From: DSSM01 sp964484125
GTDB lineage: Bacteria; Bacteroidota; Ignavibacteria; Tepidaquicellales; Tepidaquicellaceae
Direction: 5' to 3'
Assembly: GCA_964484125.1 (NCBI GenBank)
Contig: CAZAEK010000002.1
Coordinates: 124,001-188,000 of the forward strand
Length of the DNA: 64,000 nucleotides
The position numbers were made by a program, and so were the translations under genes. Shown here in pieces: positions 53,025 to 62,724 of the stretch. Within the stretch, counting starts at the first letter, position 1; each line of letters opens with the position of its first letter. The notes under the pieces were generated by a model. The model saw only the letters and a program-made list of their open reading frames with translations. It made no database searches and was not told where the DNA came from.

Positions 53025-56020
53025 ATAATATTTGCTCCCGGTTTTAAAATTACACCAATTTTTTTCTGAGAGTTCATTTTTATTGTTAAATATTTCTCAA
53101 ATGAATAATGTTTTACATATTTCTTTTCTTCTACTGGTGATATATCAGATAGCCATTTCCAGTCAATATAGTTTTCTTCATTTTGATTAAAATTTACAGT
53201 GAAATAACCTATCATAAATGATGTAAGGTTTTGAAAAAAATGTGAGCCCTGAGATGGCTCTACATTAAAATCCTTCATCCCGGCTTCTACAATCGTTTTA
53301 GCACCTGATATCTGAGACCATGTAACAGGAATTCCTAACCAGGGGTCTAATGTACCCCATCTGCCAACGCCTATTAGGAGATATGGCTTTTTAAGTTCTA
53401 TCATTTTAGAATTAAACTGACTTACTTCCTGAGCTACTTCACGACTTTTAGATCTTTCAAATTTATTATAGTCAACACAAATTATATCATAAATCCCGTC
53501 TATAGTTCCGTTTCCAAGAATCTTATCGCTTCTAACGAGTATATCTTCTTTATTAATTTTTTCAAGGATAAAATTCTCAATTTCGCTTTTAACAACAAGT
53601 GGACGCATCTGAAGAACACCGAATTCTTTAGGTTGATTTTTTGGAACTGAAAGGTTAACTGCAAATTCTATTTCAACCGGCGTTCCCATTCCCCATGAAC
53701 CCATATCCAAAAGTAATTCCAATATATTCGAAAGCGGAAATATCTTATGTTTAAGAACCGGCGCAAATGTAACAAGTCTCGAGCCTAGCCTTGAAATTCC
53801 GTCATAAACAGTATTATTCTCATGTGAATATGTTGAGCCGACATAAATTAGCGTACCGTCTTCTTCAGAGGTATGTATATCATATAGTTTTGTAAATTCG
53901 TCCTGAATAGTTCTTTCATTTTCGTCAAAGTCTCTTGATGTTTCAAGGTCAAGAGCATAAAAAGTTTTCTGATTATTTCTTAATGTTTCTTCAGTGTTAT
54001 GGAACTGGATTAAATGTCGGGGATATTTAGGACAAAAACGAATACAATTACCACCCTCGACTACGGTTTTACCTAACCCCAAAGCAACAGATACAATACC
54101 GTCCTCAGGCTTCATTGGGGGAAGGGGATAAAAATTATATGTTTTAGCAACACCTGAAAAATCAGGGTAGAACCGGTTTTTATGAACAGACCCCACCATT
54201 CTTTGAATAATTACCGCCATTTTTTCCTCTTCAAGTCTGTAAGAAGTAATTTTAAAATAATTCTTTGAGTTATTGTAAAAAGCAGATGCAAAAACTAGCT
54301 TAATTGCATTAACTAAATCATTTAATCTGATGAAAGGATTCGGGTGATTGTTTGGTATCATATAAGTTTCATATACTCCTGCAAATGGATGGTATTGAGA
54401 ATCCTCCAATAAACTTGAAGATCTAACAGAAAGCGGTACTCTTACGAGATCAAGGAATGAAATTAAATCTGCGATTATTTCTTCCGGGAATTTTCTAGCA
54501 TTTAGAAATTTTCTTTTTATTTCATTATCATCAGTACTGTTAAGTGCGAAATTTCTCAAATTATTTTCATCAAGAAATTGGTCAAAAACATCTGTTCCAA
54601 TAACAACAGCTGGAGGTACATCAATCTGAATACCGGGAAATTTACTGCTGATTCCGTAGTTATTTATAAGAATATTCAGGAAACTTAAACCTCTGGCTTT
54701 TCCACCAAGTGAACCGCCTCCAATCCTTGCGAAACTGTTGGAAGTATCAAATGATTCTTTTTTGAAATCTGTTATCAGCCCACGCTGTCTTATTTTTTTA
54801 TATTCCTGAAGTGAAAGAATAAGATATTTCCTCAATGCTTCGATTGATTCATAATCTGATACTTTCTGAGGTCTCAGATGATCTGCAAGCCAGAATTCAG
54901 TTCTTGCTTTCAGCCAGTTTGAAAATTGGTTTTTCTCAGCGTGATATTTAATTGATTCTGGAGGTACAACTTTTAAATTTTCTTCAAGTGAATTCAAATC
55001 TTTTGCTCTTGCAATTTCTTCGCCACCGGGAAGTCTGAAAACAAAATCACCAAAACTGAAATATTGTATCATAAAATTTCTCAACTCGTGAAGAAACATC
55101 GGTGAATTTTTCAGCAGAAAAGATACTCCGAGTTTCTTTGCTTCAGCTTCATACGATTGGTCTGAAGATTGCAGTAATATTGGAATATCCGAATATCTTT
55201 TTCTGACCTCTCTTGTGAAATCAAAACCAACCTTTGGTTGAACTTTTCCGTTTTTAATAAAATCTATATCTGAAATTATACCGAGAATTGATTCTTCATA
55301 TTTATCAAATAACTCAATTGCTTCTTCGTATGAATTGCATAAGAGAATTTTTGGTCTTGCCCTCATTCTTAGATATTTATGAGAAAGATTAATCCCTTCT
55401 GAAATAAGTCTCTGCGATTGCTTTATAACCTCAGTATATATTATTGGGAGGAAAGAAGAATATCTTCTGATATCGTCTTCAATAACAATTATGGATTGAA
55501 CGCCAACCATTTTAGAATCATTCTCGACATTCATTCTATCTTCGAGATACTTAATTATTGCGATAATTAACCGGTAATCTCCCTGCCAGATAAAAATTTT
55601 ATCAAAAACTCCAGTATCGTGTCTTAATAAGAGTTCGTGAAGTTCACGGTTATCAAAAGATAATAAAACAACCGGTATATTCAGCCCCTCCTCTCGGATT
55701 TTTTTAGCGAACTGAACAGGTTGCATATCTTCAGTATGTAAAGTTGTTAATACGAGGTCAAATCTTTTATCTTCCTTAAGTAATGCAATTGCTTCGTGTG
55801 CACTTGATACACGTGTGATTTCAGGAGAATGGCTGAGATGCAGTCCCTGGTATTCATTTCGTATTAATTCATAAAGTCTTCCATCTTCTTCAAACAAATA
55901 AAGGTCATATAAACTTGAAACAAGAAGTACATCTCTTATTCTTTGTCGCATAAGATTCTGAAAACCCTGAAACCTTGTTCCGTAACCGTGTTCAACCCAT
56001 GTAGTACCGAATGATTTCAT
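53021..56020 (-). CDS. Double receiver-like domain fused to PPDK_N ATP-grasp domain
   Basis: A 999-residue soluble protein, probably annotated in databases as PEP synthase, which it cannot be. Residues 28-160 form a degenerate receiver (phospho-acceptor position reads LVLTTLH, no acidic pair). Residues 174-325 form a second receiver with the acidic pair IIVIEDD (177-183), Asp251 in IISDIDF, Ser in LQSSD and Lys304 in FLLKN, so it could be phosphorylated. Residues about 433-810 are a PPDK_N-type ATP-grasp domain (GGGSLGGKARG, SVRSSSLLED, LQMRPL). The swivelling phospho-His domain and PEP-binding barrel are absent; a unique C-terminal domain (815-999, LLIGVGRWGTLDPWLG) follows. Start ATG at 56020. 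Confidence 0.88.
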   Translation of the reverse strand: MKSFGTTWVEHGYGTRFQGFQNLMRQRIRDVLLVSSLYDLYLFEEDGRLYELIRNEYQGLHLSHSPEITRVSSAHEAIALLKEDKRFDLVLTTLHTEDMQPVQFAKKIREEGLNIPVVLLSFDNRELHELLLRHDTGVFDKIFIWQGDYRLIIAIIKYLEDRMNVENDSKMVGVQSIIVIEDDIRRYSSFLPIIYTEVIKQSQRLISEGINLSHKYLRMRARPKILLCNSYEEAIELFDKYEESILGIISDIDFIKNGKVQPKVGFDFTREVRKRYSDIPILLQSSDQSYEAEAKKLGVSFLLKNSPMFLHELRNFMIQYFSFGDFVFRLPGGEEIARAKDLNSLEENLKVVPPESIKYHAEKNQFSNWLKARTEFWLADHLRPQKVSDYESIEALRKYLILSLQEYKKIRQRGLITDFKKESFDTSNSFARIGGGSLGGKARGLSFLNILINNYGISSKFPGIQIDVPPAVVIGTDVFDQFLDENNLRNFALNSTDDNEIKRKFLNARKFPEEIIADLISFLDLVRVPLSVRSSSLLEDSQYHPFAGVYETYMIPNNHPNPFIRLNDLVNAIKLVFASAFYNNSKNYFKITSYRLEEEKMAVIIQRMVGSVHKNRFYPDFSGVAKTYNFYPLPPMKPEDGIVSVALGLGKTVVEGGNCIRFCPKYPRHLIQFHNTEETLRNNQKTFYALDLETSRDFDENERTIQDEFTKLYDIHTSEEDGTLIYVGSTYSHENNTVYDGISRLGSRLVTFAPVLKHKIFPLSNILELLLDMGSWGMGTPVEIEFAVNLSVPKNQPKEFGVLQMRPLVVKSEIENFILEKINKEDILVRSDKILGNGTIDGIYDIICVDYNKFERSKSREVAQEVSQFNSKMIELKKPYLLIGVGRWGTLDPWLGIPVTWSQISGAKTIVEAGMKDFNVEPSQGSHFFQNLTSFMIGYFTVNFNQNEENYIDWKWLSDISPVEEKKYVKHYSFEKYLTIKMNSQKKIGVILKPGANII

Positions 56021-56061
56021 AATCAGAAATTAGTAAAATAATGTAAAATAAAAACTGCATA

Positions 56062-56100
56062 TAAAAAAATAATCGGAACAGTAAGCCTGCCCCGATTATT
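56062..56100 (-). terminator. Intrinsic terminator after gdhA
   Basis: On the minus strand AATAATCGG (56092-56100) pairs with CCGATTATT (56068-56076) across a 15-nt loop, followed by T-rich sequence. It separates gdhA from the downstream fusion-protein gene, which starts 42 bp further on, so the latter needs its own promoter. Confidence 0.85.
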
Positions 56101-56119
56101 TCAAAATACAAAAAAATAA

Positions 56120-57493
<1,374 letters not shown>

Positions 57494-57520
57494 TTAAAAA
57501 TTTTAATTATTAAATTTTGT

Positions 57521-57574
57521 GGGTAGAGATTGTAAATATCTTTATTATGGTAGGGGATAATATATTTAGGGTAG
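57521..57574 (-). promoter_or_regulatory. Three repeats of CTACC(C) upstream of gdhA
   Basis: On the minus strand CTACCC, CTACC and CTACCC recur (plus-strand GGGTAG 57521-57526, GGTAG 57549-57553, GGGTAG 57569-57574), spaced 20-27 bp (about two turns). They stand out in an AT-only background and may be regulator sites for gdhA. Nothing more can be said from sequence. Confidence 0.3.
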
Positions 57575-57604
57575 AAAAATCTCATTGGTCTGAAAAAAAT
57601 TAAC

Positions 57605-58141
57605 TTATAATGTCTTTTCTCCTTTTTTCCAGTTACAAGGTGTTAATGCTCCGGATTGTAATGCATCTAATACTCTGATTACTTCATCTATATTTCTGCC
57701 GACATTTAGATTATTTGCACAAATCCATTGAATATATCCCTTTGGATCAACTATGAATGTAACTCTGAAAGCAACTTTTTCATCTTCTTCTAATATTCCA
57801 AGTGCTTCAGCGAGTGACTTTGAAGTATCCGCAAGTAACGGAAATGGGAGATCCTTTAAATCCGGATGATCTCTTCTCCATGCGAGATGAACAAATTCAG
57901 AGTCAGTTGAAGCACCAATTAAATCAGTATTTCTGCTTTCAAATTCTTTGAATTTATTTCCGAATTCTGCAATTTCGGTCGGGCAAACAAAAGTAAAATC
58001 TTTTGGATACCAGAACATTACCATCCATCTTCCTTTTTTAATATGGTCGTTGTTGGTTATGTTACCGAATTCTTTTCCCGGTTCAATAGTGATAGTTGCT
58101 TTTTTATTGAACTCAGGAAATTTCTGTCCAATGTTTATCAT
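57605..58141 (-). CDS. AhpC/Prx-type peroxiredoxin
   Basis: Reduces hydroperoxides using a redox Cys. The 178-residue protein has the peroxidatic Cys in FVCPTEIAEF and a C-terminal Cys in PCNWKKGEK, the usual resolving position of AhpC-like typical 2-Cys enzymes. The conserved WRRDHPDL and FRVTFIVDPKGYIQ are present. An AGGAGG site lies 9 bp before the ATG at 58141, the strongest Shine-Dalgarno in the window and a sign of high expression. It sits upstream of gdhA with a 126-bp gap. No ahpF is adjacent. Confidence 0.93.
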   Translation of the reverse strand: MINIGQKFPEFNKKATITIEPGKEFGNITNNDHIKKGRWMVMFWYPKDFTFVCPTEIAEFGNKFKEFESRNTDLIGASTDSEFVHLAWRRDHPDLKDLPFPLLADTSKSLAEALGILEEDEKVAFRVTFIVDPKGYIQWICANNLNVGRNIDEVIRVLDALQSGALTPCNWKKGEKTL

Positions 58142-58281
58142 TGATTTCTACCTCCTAAATTATTGTGATTTATTGATAAAAAATTTGACAAGGGTGAAAA
58201 AATTATTACATATTTATTCAAATATATATTAAAAAGAAAATAAAAAACATTTAAAAATTTTTCCCTTTTACCGAAAAAAAT

Positions 58282-59415
58282 CTATAATGCTTTATCAAAA
58301 AGTCTGTACGTTTTGTATTTCTCTGCTCCAAGGTTAATTGCGGTTTGAACCATTGGAATATTATCTTCAAGTATCCAGGATATCTCTGCTGCTGTATAAC
58401 CTTTGGAACTGGCAACATCAATAGTACTTTTAATAAAAACTGCTTCAATACCTCTTTTCTGAAATTTTGGAATTACTCCGAGAGTAATTAGTCTTATTGT
58501 ATTTATTTTTTTTCTGTTGAATAATAGTTTCAAAAATCCGAATGGGAAAAGTTTTCCGTTCATTTTAATAATAATCTGATTCATATCAGGAATTGCAAGT
58601 GAAAATCCAATTGGTTTTCCTTCGTACATTGCAAAATAAACAAGGTCTTTGTCAACTATTGGTTTTAAAGATTCAGCAACAAAATCCATTTCGCTGTCAG
58701 TTAAAGGAACAAAACCCCAGTTATGTTGCCATGCATTGTTATAAACTTCCTTTACTTTTGCCAGTTCGTTTGTGAAATCATTCATGTTCAGTGTTTGGAT
58801 TTCAATTTTTTCTCTTTTCAGAACCATATCACTTATTCTTCTTAGTTTATCCATTACCTTATTATCACTCAAAATATTATCTCTTACTATGTAAGCAAAT
58901 AAATCTTTTACTTTTACAAATCCGTTAGCAGTAAGCAATTGTTCGTAATACTTTGGATTGTAAAGCATCAGAATAACCGGTGGTACATCAAATCCTTCTA
59001 CAAGTAATCCAACTTCGTCATTCGTTGATAAGTTAACAGGTCCCCGCATATTGTCCATTCCGTTTTCTTTAAGCCAGTTTCCTGCTTCTTCAAATAAAAC
59101 TTTTGCTACTTCCACATCGTTGATACATTCAAAATAACCGAAAAATCCGGTTTTATCGTTATAGGTTTTGTTATGATTTTCGTTTACTATTGCAGCTATT
59201 CTACCCGCTGGTATTCCGTCTTTATAAGCAATCCATAGTTTTATTTTTGAGTGGGTGAAAAAAGGATTTTTTGCCGTATCAAGATTTTTTTTTACATCAA
59301 AATTCAGAGGTTGTACCCAGTTTTTATCTCCTTTATAGATTGTTACAGGTAATTTTATAAAAAGATTTTTTTCAACCTCATTAGTTACAGGTTTTGTATA
59401 AATAATTTTTTCCAT
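58282..59415 (-). CDS. YghO-like N-acetyltransferase (GNAT)
   Basis: A 377-residue cytoplasmic protein resembling the YghO family of GNAT-fold transferases. The N-terminal part (FIKLPVTIYKGDKNWVQPL, PVNLSTNDEVGLLVEGFDVPP) is followed by an acetyl-CoA-binding-like GNAT core at the C-terminal side (LITLGVIPKFQKRGIEAVFI, AAEISWILEDN). Substrate unknown. It is the last gene of the leftward operon with symporter, ftsX and bcp (3-bp gap). Confidence 0.82.
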   Translation of the reverse strand: MEKIIYTKPVTNEVEKNLFIKLPVTIYKGDKNWVQPLNFDVKKNLDTAKNPFFTHSKIKLWIAYKDGIPAGRIAAIVNENHNKTYNDKTGFFGYFECINDVEVAKVLFEEAGNWLKENGMDNMRGPVNLSTNDEVGLLVEGFDVPPVILMLYNPKYYEQLLTANGFVKVKDLFAYIVRDNILSDNKVMDKLRRISDMVLKREKIEIQTLNMNDFTNELAKVKEVYNNAWQHNWGFVPLTDSEMDFVAESLKPIVDKDLVYFAMYEGKPIGFSLAIPDMNQIIIKMNGKLFPFGFLKLLFNRKKINTIRLITLGVIPKFQKRGIEAVFIKSTIDVASSKGYTAAEISWILEDNIPMVQTAINLGAEKYKTYRLFDKAL

Positions 59416-59418
59416 TAT

Positions 59419-59871
59419 TCAGATAGAGTTTAGAAGTTCTTCAATATGCCCTTTGACTTTAACGTTTCTGAAGATCTTTTTTATCTTCCCGTTTTCGTCG
59501 ATTATAAACGTGCTTCTTTCTATACCCATATATTTTCTCCCGTACATGCTTTTTTCCTTCCATACTCCGTATTTTTCAAGTATTTCAGCATTTTCGTCTG
59601 ACAGAAGAGTAAAAGGCAGAGAATATTTTTCCTTAAAATTTTTATGTGATTTGATGCTGTCTTTGCTTACACCTATTATAACAACATTCTTTTTGTTAAA
59701 AATCTGAATGTTATCCCTGAAGTCACATGCTTCTGCAGTGCAACCGGAAGTGTTATCTTTCGGATAAAAATAAAGGATTACTGTTTTTCCTTTAAAATCC
59801 TTTAAGCTGTATGTTTTTCCATCGTCGGCTATGAGTGAAAACTCAGGTGCCTTTATTCCTTCTTTCAACAT
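59419..59871 (-). CDS. bcp: Thioredoxin-dependent thiol peroxidase Bcp
   Basis: A 150-residue peroxiredoxin of the Bcp/PrxQ class, reducing hydrogen peroxide and organic peroxides with thioredoxin. The peroxidatic and resolving Cys are in YFYPKDNTSGCTAEACDFRD (five residues apart). Start ATG at 59871; gaps of 3 bp to ftsX upstream and the acetyltransferase downstream show an operon. Confidence 0.96.
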   Translation of the reverse strand: MLKEGIKAPEFSLIADDGKTYSLKDFKGKTVILYFYPKDNTSGCTAEACDFRDNIQIFNKKNVVIIGVSKDSIKSHKNFKEKYSLPFTLLSDENAEILEKYGVWKEKSMYGRKYMGIERSTFIIDENGKIKKIFRNVKVKGHIEELLNSI

Positions 59872-59874
59872 TGA

Positions 59875-60756
59875 TTAAATAACCTCTTTTTGTTTTTTAA
59901 AAAATTTTCTTAGAGATATTATACTTCCAAAAACTCCTAAAGAAATCCCTATTAGTATTAAATATAATAAGTATTCAAACCCTATTGAACTGATTAAAGG
60001 GAATCCGCTTAAATATTTTGTATTTGCATAATAATAAAATACTGCAAGTAATATCAGCGCCAGAATACCTCCGGCAAATCCCTGTAAAAATCCTTCAAGA
60101 ATAAATGGTGTTAAGATAAATTGTCTTTTTGCTCCAAGAAGTTTTAATAAATCTATTAATTTTTTTCTCGATGAAATCACAAGTCTTATTGTGTTTGAGA
60201 CGAGGAATACAGATGTTATTGTAATAATAAGTGAGACAATTAAGTTAACAAATAAAAAAGCCGATGAATTGTTTTCTAAAACCTCGAGGTATTCCTTTTT
60301 GAACTCTACATCTGTTACTTTCGGAATTTGTTCTAACTGGCTTTTTATTTTATTCATTCTGTCTGTTGACTTATATTCATCATAAAGATTAATTTTCAGA
60401 GAAGCTGGTAAAGGATTATCATCAAGAATTTCAAGCATATCTTTACCAAATTCTGATTCGAATATTTTCTTTGCGGAATCTTTTGATATATAATTAATAT
60501 TTTTTATACCACCTATTGTTCTGATTTTTTCTTTAATGTTTGAAAGGTCTTCTGAAGTGCATGTTTCATCAAGAAATAGCTCAAATTCGACTTTATCCTT
60601 TATTGATTTGATTAATATATTCGAATTTACATAAAAAATAAAATATATAGAAATCAATATTAAAGAAATTGATATTGTAAACACTGAAGCAAGGGTCGAG
60701 AGTTTAGCATTTTTAAAACCCCTGAGCGATTCTGTGATATAATAATTTAATTTCAT
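59875..60756 (-). CDS. ftsX: Cell division protein FtsX
   Basis: Integral membrane partner of FtsE that links cytokinesis to peptidoglycan hydrolysis. The 293-residue protein has four helices: one near residues 22-42, then an extracytoplasmic loop (VEFELFLDETCTSEDL) and three C-terminal helices. FtsX families normally follow ftsE; here the upstream neighbour is a symporter (1-bp gap), so ftsE must be elsewhere. The only free-standing ABC ATPase in the window (43910) is MlaF-type. Confidence 0.93.
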   Translation of the reverse strand: MKLNYYITESLRGFKNAKLSTLASVFTISISLILISIYFIFYVNSNILIKSIKDKVEFELFLDETCTSEDLSNIKEKIRTIGGIKNINYISKDSAKKIFESEFGKDMLEILDDNPLPASLKINLYDEYKSTDRMNKIKSQLEQIPKVTDVEFKKEYLEVLENNSSAFLFVNLIVSLIITITSVFLVSNTIRLVISSRKKLIDLLKLLGAKRQFILTPFILEGFLQGFAGGILALILLAVFYYYANTKYLSGFPLISSIGFEYLLYLILIGISLGVFGSIISLRKFFKKQKEVI

Positions 60757-60757
60757 T

Positions 60758-62539
60758 TCAGATTTTTATATCCTTTCTATTGATATCAATAAAAATTATA
60801 TATCCTGCAATTATTCCAATAATAATGAATATAATTCCTAACAAGTAATCCTTAAAAATAATTCTTCCAAACCCGAATAGAAACATATAAACTAATATTA
60901 TTCCGCAAATCCAGTTGATTACTGAACGGATATAACCTGAATCCGGTTTTACTTCCGGATAAAGTTCAGACACAGATTTCCATCCAATACCGCCGGGATG
61001 AACTCTTTTATAAAATTTTTCAAGCGTATCACTATTTACAGGTTTTGATAAATATGTAGCAATCAACCAGCTTACAGTAGTAACAGGGACAATAATAAAC
61101 AATGAGTCCGGAAATTCAACATTAATGTTTAAGATTTTCAAAACTCCATAAGTTATGAATGGTGTTACTGTAGCTGTTATCTCGCTGATTGCATTAACTC
61201 TCCACCAAAACCATCTTAAAATAAGAACTAAACCCAGTCCTGCACCGCATTCAATAACAAAACTCCATACACCAGAGATGGAATTCATTTGCGTTGTTAC
61301 AACAATTGAAAAAAGCATCATGATAATTGTTATTAGTCTTCCTGCCTTAACATAAGATTTTTCTGCTGCTTCTTTATCTTTATATTTTGATTCCGGATAT
61401 AAAAACCTCTTAAAAAAATCATTAATGAAATATGAAGTTCCCCAGTTTAGATGAGTCGCAATAGTTGACATATAAGCGGCAAAAAATGCTGCAAGCATAA
61501 GTCCTTTTAAACCAACCGGCAGGAAGTCATTCATTGCTTTTACATATCCAATCCCTTTATCTTCCATACTAAGTTCAGGGTATAAAACAAGCGATGCAAG
61601 TCCGACAACAATCCAGGGCCAGGGTCTTATTCCATAATGAGCGATTTGAAAAAATAAAGTTGCTTTTAAAGAATGTTTTTCGTCTTTTGCACTCATCATT
61701 CTTTGTGCAACGTAGCCGCCACCTCCGGGTTCTGCTCCGGGATACCATGAAGCCCACCACTGAATTCCTACGAAAGCAAGAAGCGATGATATTGTCATAA
61801 TTAAAACTCCTCCGGTACCGGTTGAATTTGATTCAGAACTGATGACCGGCAAAAATCTCAAAGACCATTCAGGTAATTTTGCCTTTAGTCCGTCTATTCC
61901 TCCAATTTGAGGTTGATTTATTACTATTACTGCTAAAATAATACAACCTGACATTGCAAGAATAAATTGGAATGCATCGGTTATTGTAACACCCCATAAT
62001 CCGCTAATTGCAGAGTAAATTGCTGTAATTAACAAGCAGGCAGAAATATATATCAGAACATTTGATTCGTTTACATATTCAGGAAACATTCCGGTTAATA
62101 TTTTCATCATTGCGAGATTAACCCAACCCATAATTATAACATTCATAAATAGCCCAAGGTAAATACTTTTGAAACCTCTGAGGAAAGCAGCACTTTTTCC
62201 TGAATATCTTAATTCGATAAATTCGACATCTGTGAGAATACCTGCTCTTCTCCACAGTTTTGCAAAGAAAAACACTGTTAACATTCCACCTATTAACATA
62301 TTCCACCAAAGCCAGTTTCCGGCAATTCCATTTTTACCAACCAGCTCTGTAACTGCAAGAGGTGTATCTGCAGCAAATGTTGTTGCAACCATAGATAAAC
62401 CTGCAAGCCACCAGGGAAGTTTTCTGCCTGACAGGAAATAATCTTCCCGTGAATTTGCGGCTCGCTTTTGGTATAATAAACCAATTACAAGTGATAAAAT
62501 AAAATAAAATATTACTATTACCCAGTCTATTATCTGCAT
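60758..62539 (-). CDS. Sodium/solute symporter (SSS family), large form
   Basis: A 593-residue inner-membrane symporter of the SSS family, about 14 segments. The N-terminal REDYFLSGRKLPWWLAGLSM and PLAVTELVG are family features; the C-terminal 100 residues add two extra helices and a cytoplasmic part. The substrate (sugar, amino acid or other) is not readable. It is a different branch from the 484-residue symporter at 6285. Start ATG at 62539; stop lies one base before ftsX. Confidence 0.88.
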   Translation of the reverse strand: MQIIDWVIVIFYFILSLVIGLLYQKRAANSREDYFLSGRKLPWWLAGLSMVATTFAADTPLAVTELVGKNGIAGNWLWWNMLIGGMLTVFFFAKLWRRAGILTDVEFIELRYSGKSAAFLRGFKSIYLGLFMNVIIMGWVNLAMMKILTGMFPEYVNESNVLIYISACLLITAIYSAISGLWGVTITDAFQFILAMSGCIILAVIVINQPQIGGIDGLKAKLPEWSLRFLPVISSESNSTGTGGVLIMTISSLLAFVGIQWWASWYPGAEPGGGGYVAQRMMSAKDEKHSLKATLFFQIAHYGIRPWPWIVVGLASLVLYPELSMEDKGIGYVKAMNDFLPVGLKGLMLAAFFAAYMSTIATHLNWGTSYFINDFFKRFLYPESKYKDKEAAEKSYVKAGRLITIIMMLFSIVVTTQMNSISGVWSFVIECGAGLGLVLILRWFWWRVNAISEITATVTPFITYGVLKILNINVEFPDSLFIIVPVTTVSWLIATYLSKPVNSDTLEKFYKRVHPGGIGWKSVSELYPEVKPDSGYIRSVINWICGIILVYMFLFGFGRIIFKDYLLGIIFIIIGIIAGYIIFIDINRKDIKI

Positions 62540-62724
62540 TCTTATAAATTTTTGTAAAATACTTAAAAAAAATTTAAAAGTATATTTTTAAATTTGTGAT
62601 AAAATACTGAGGGGAAATTATTTTTAAAATAAATTTACATTTTTTTATTATATTTAAGTAATTTATTCATTTAATTTGATTATATAAAATTGTAATTTCA
62701 CACTTGAATTAAATTACTTTTATA

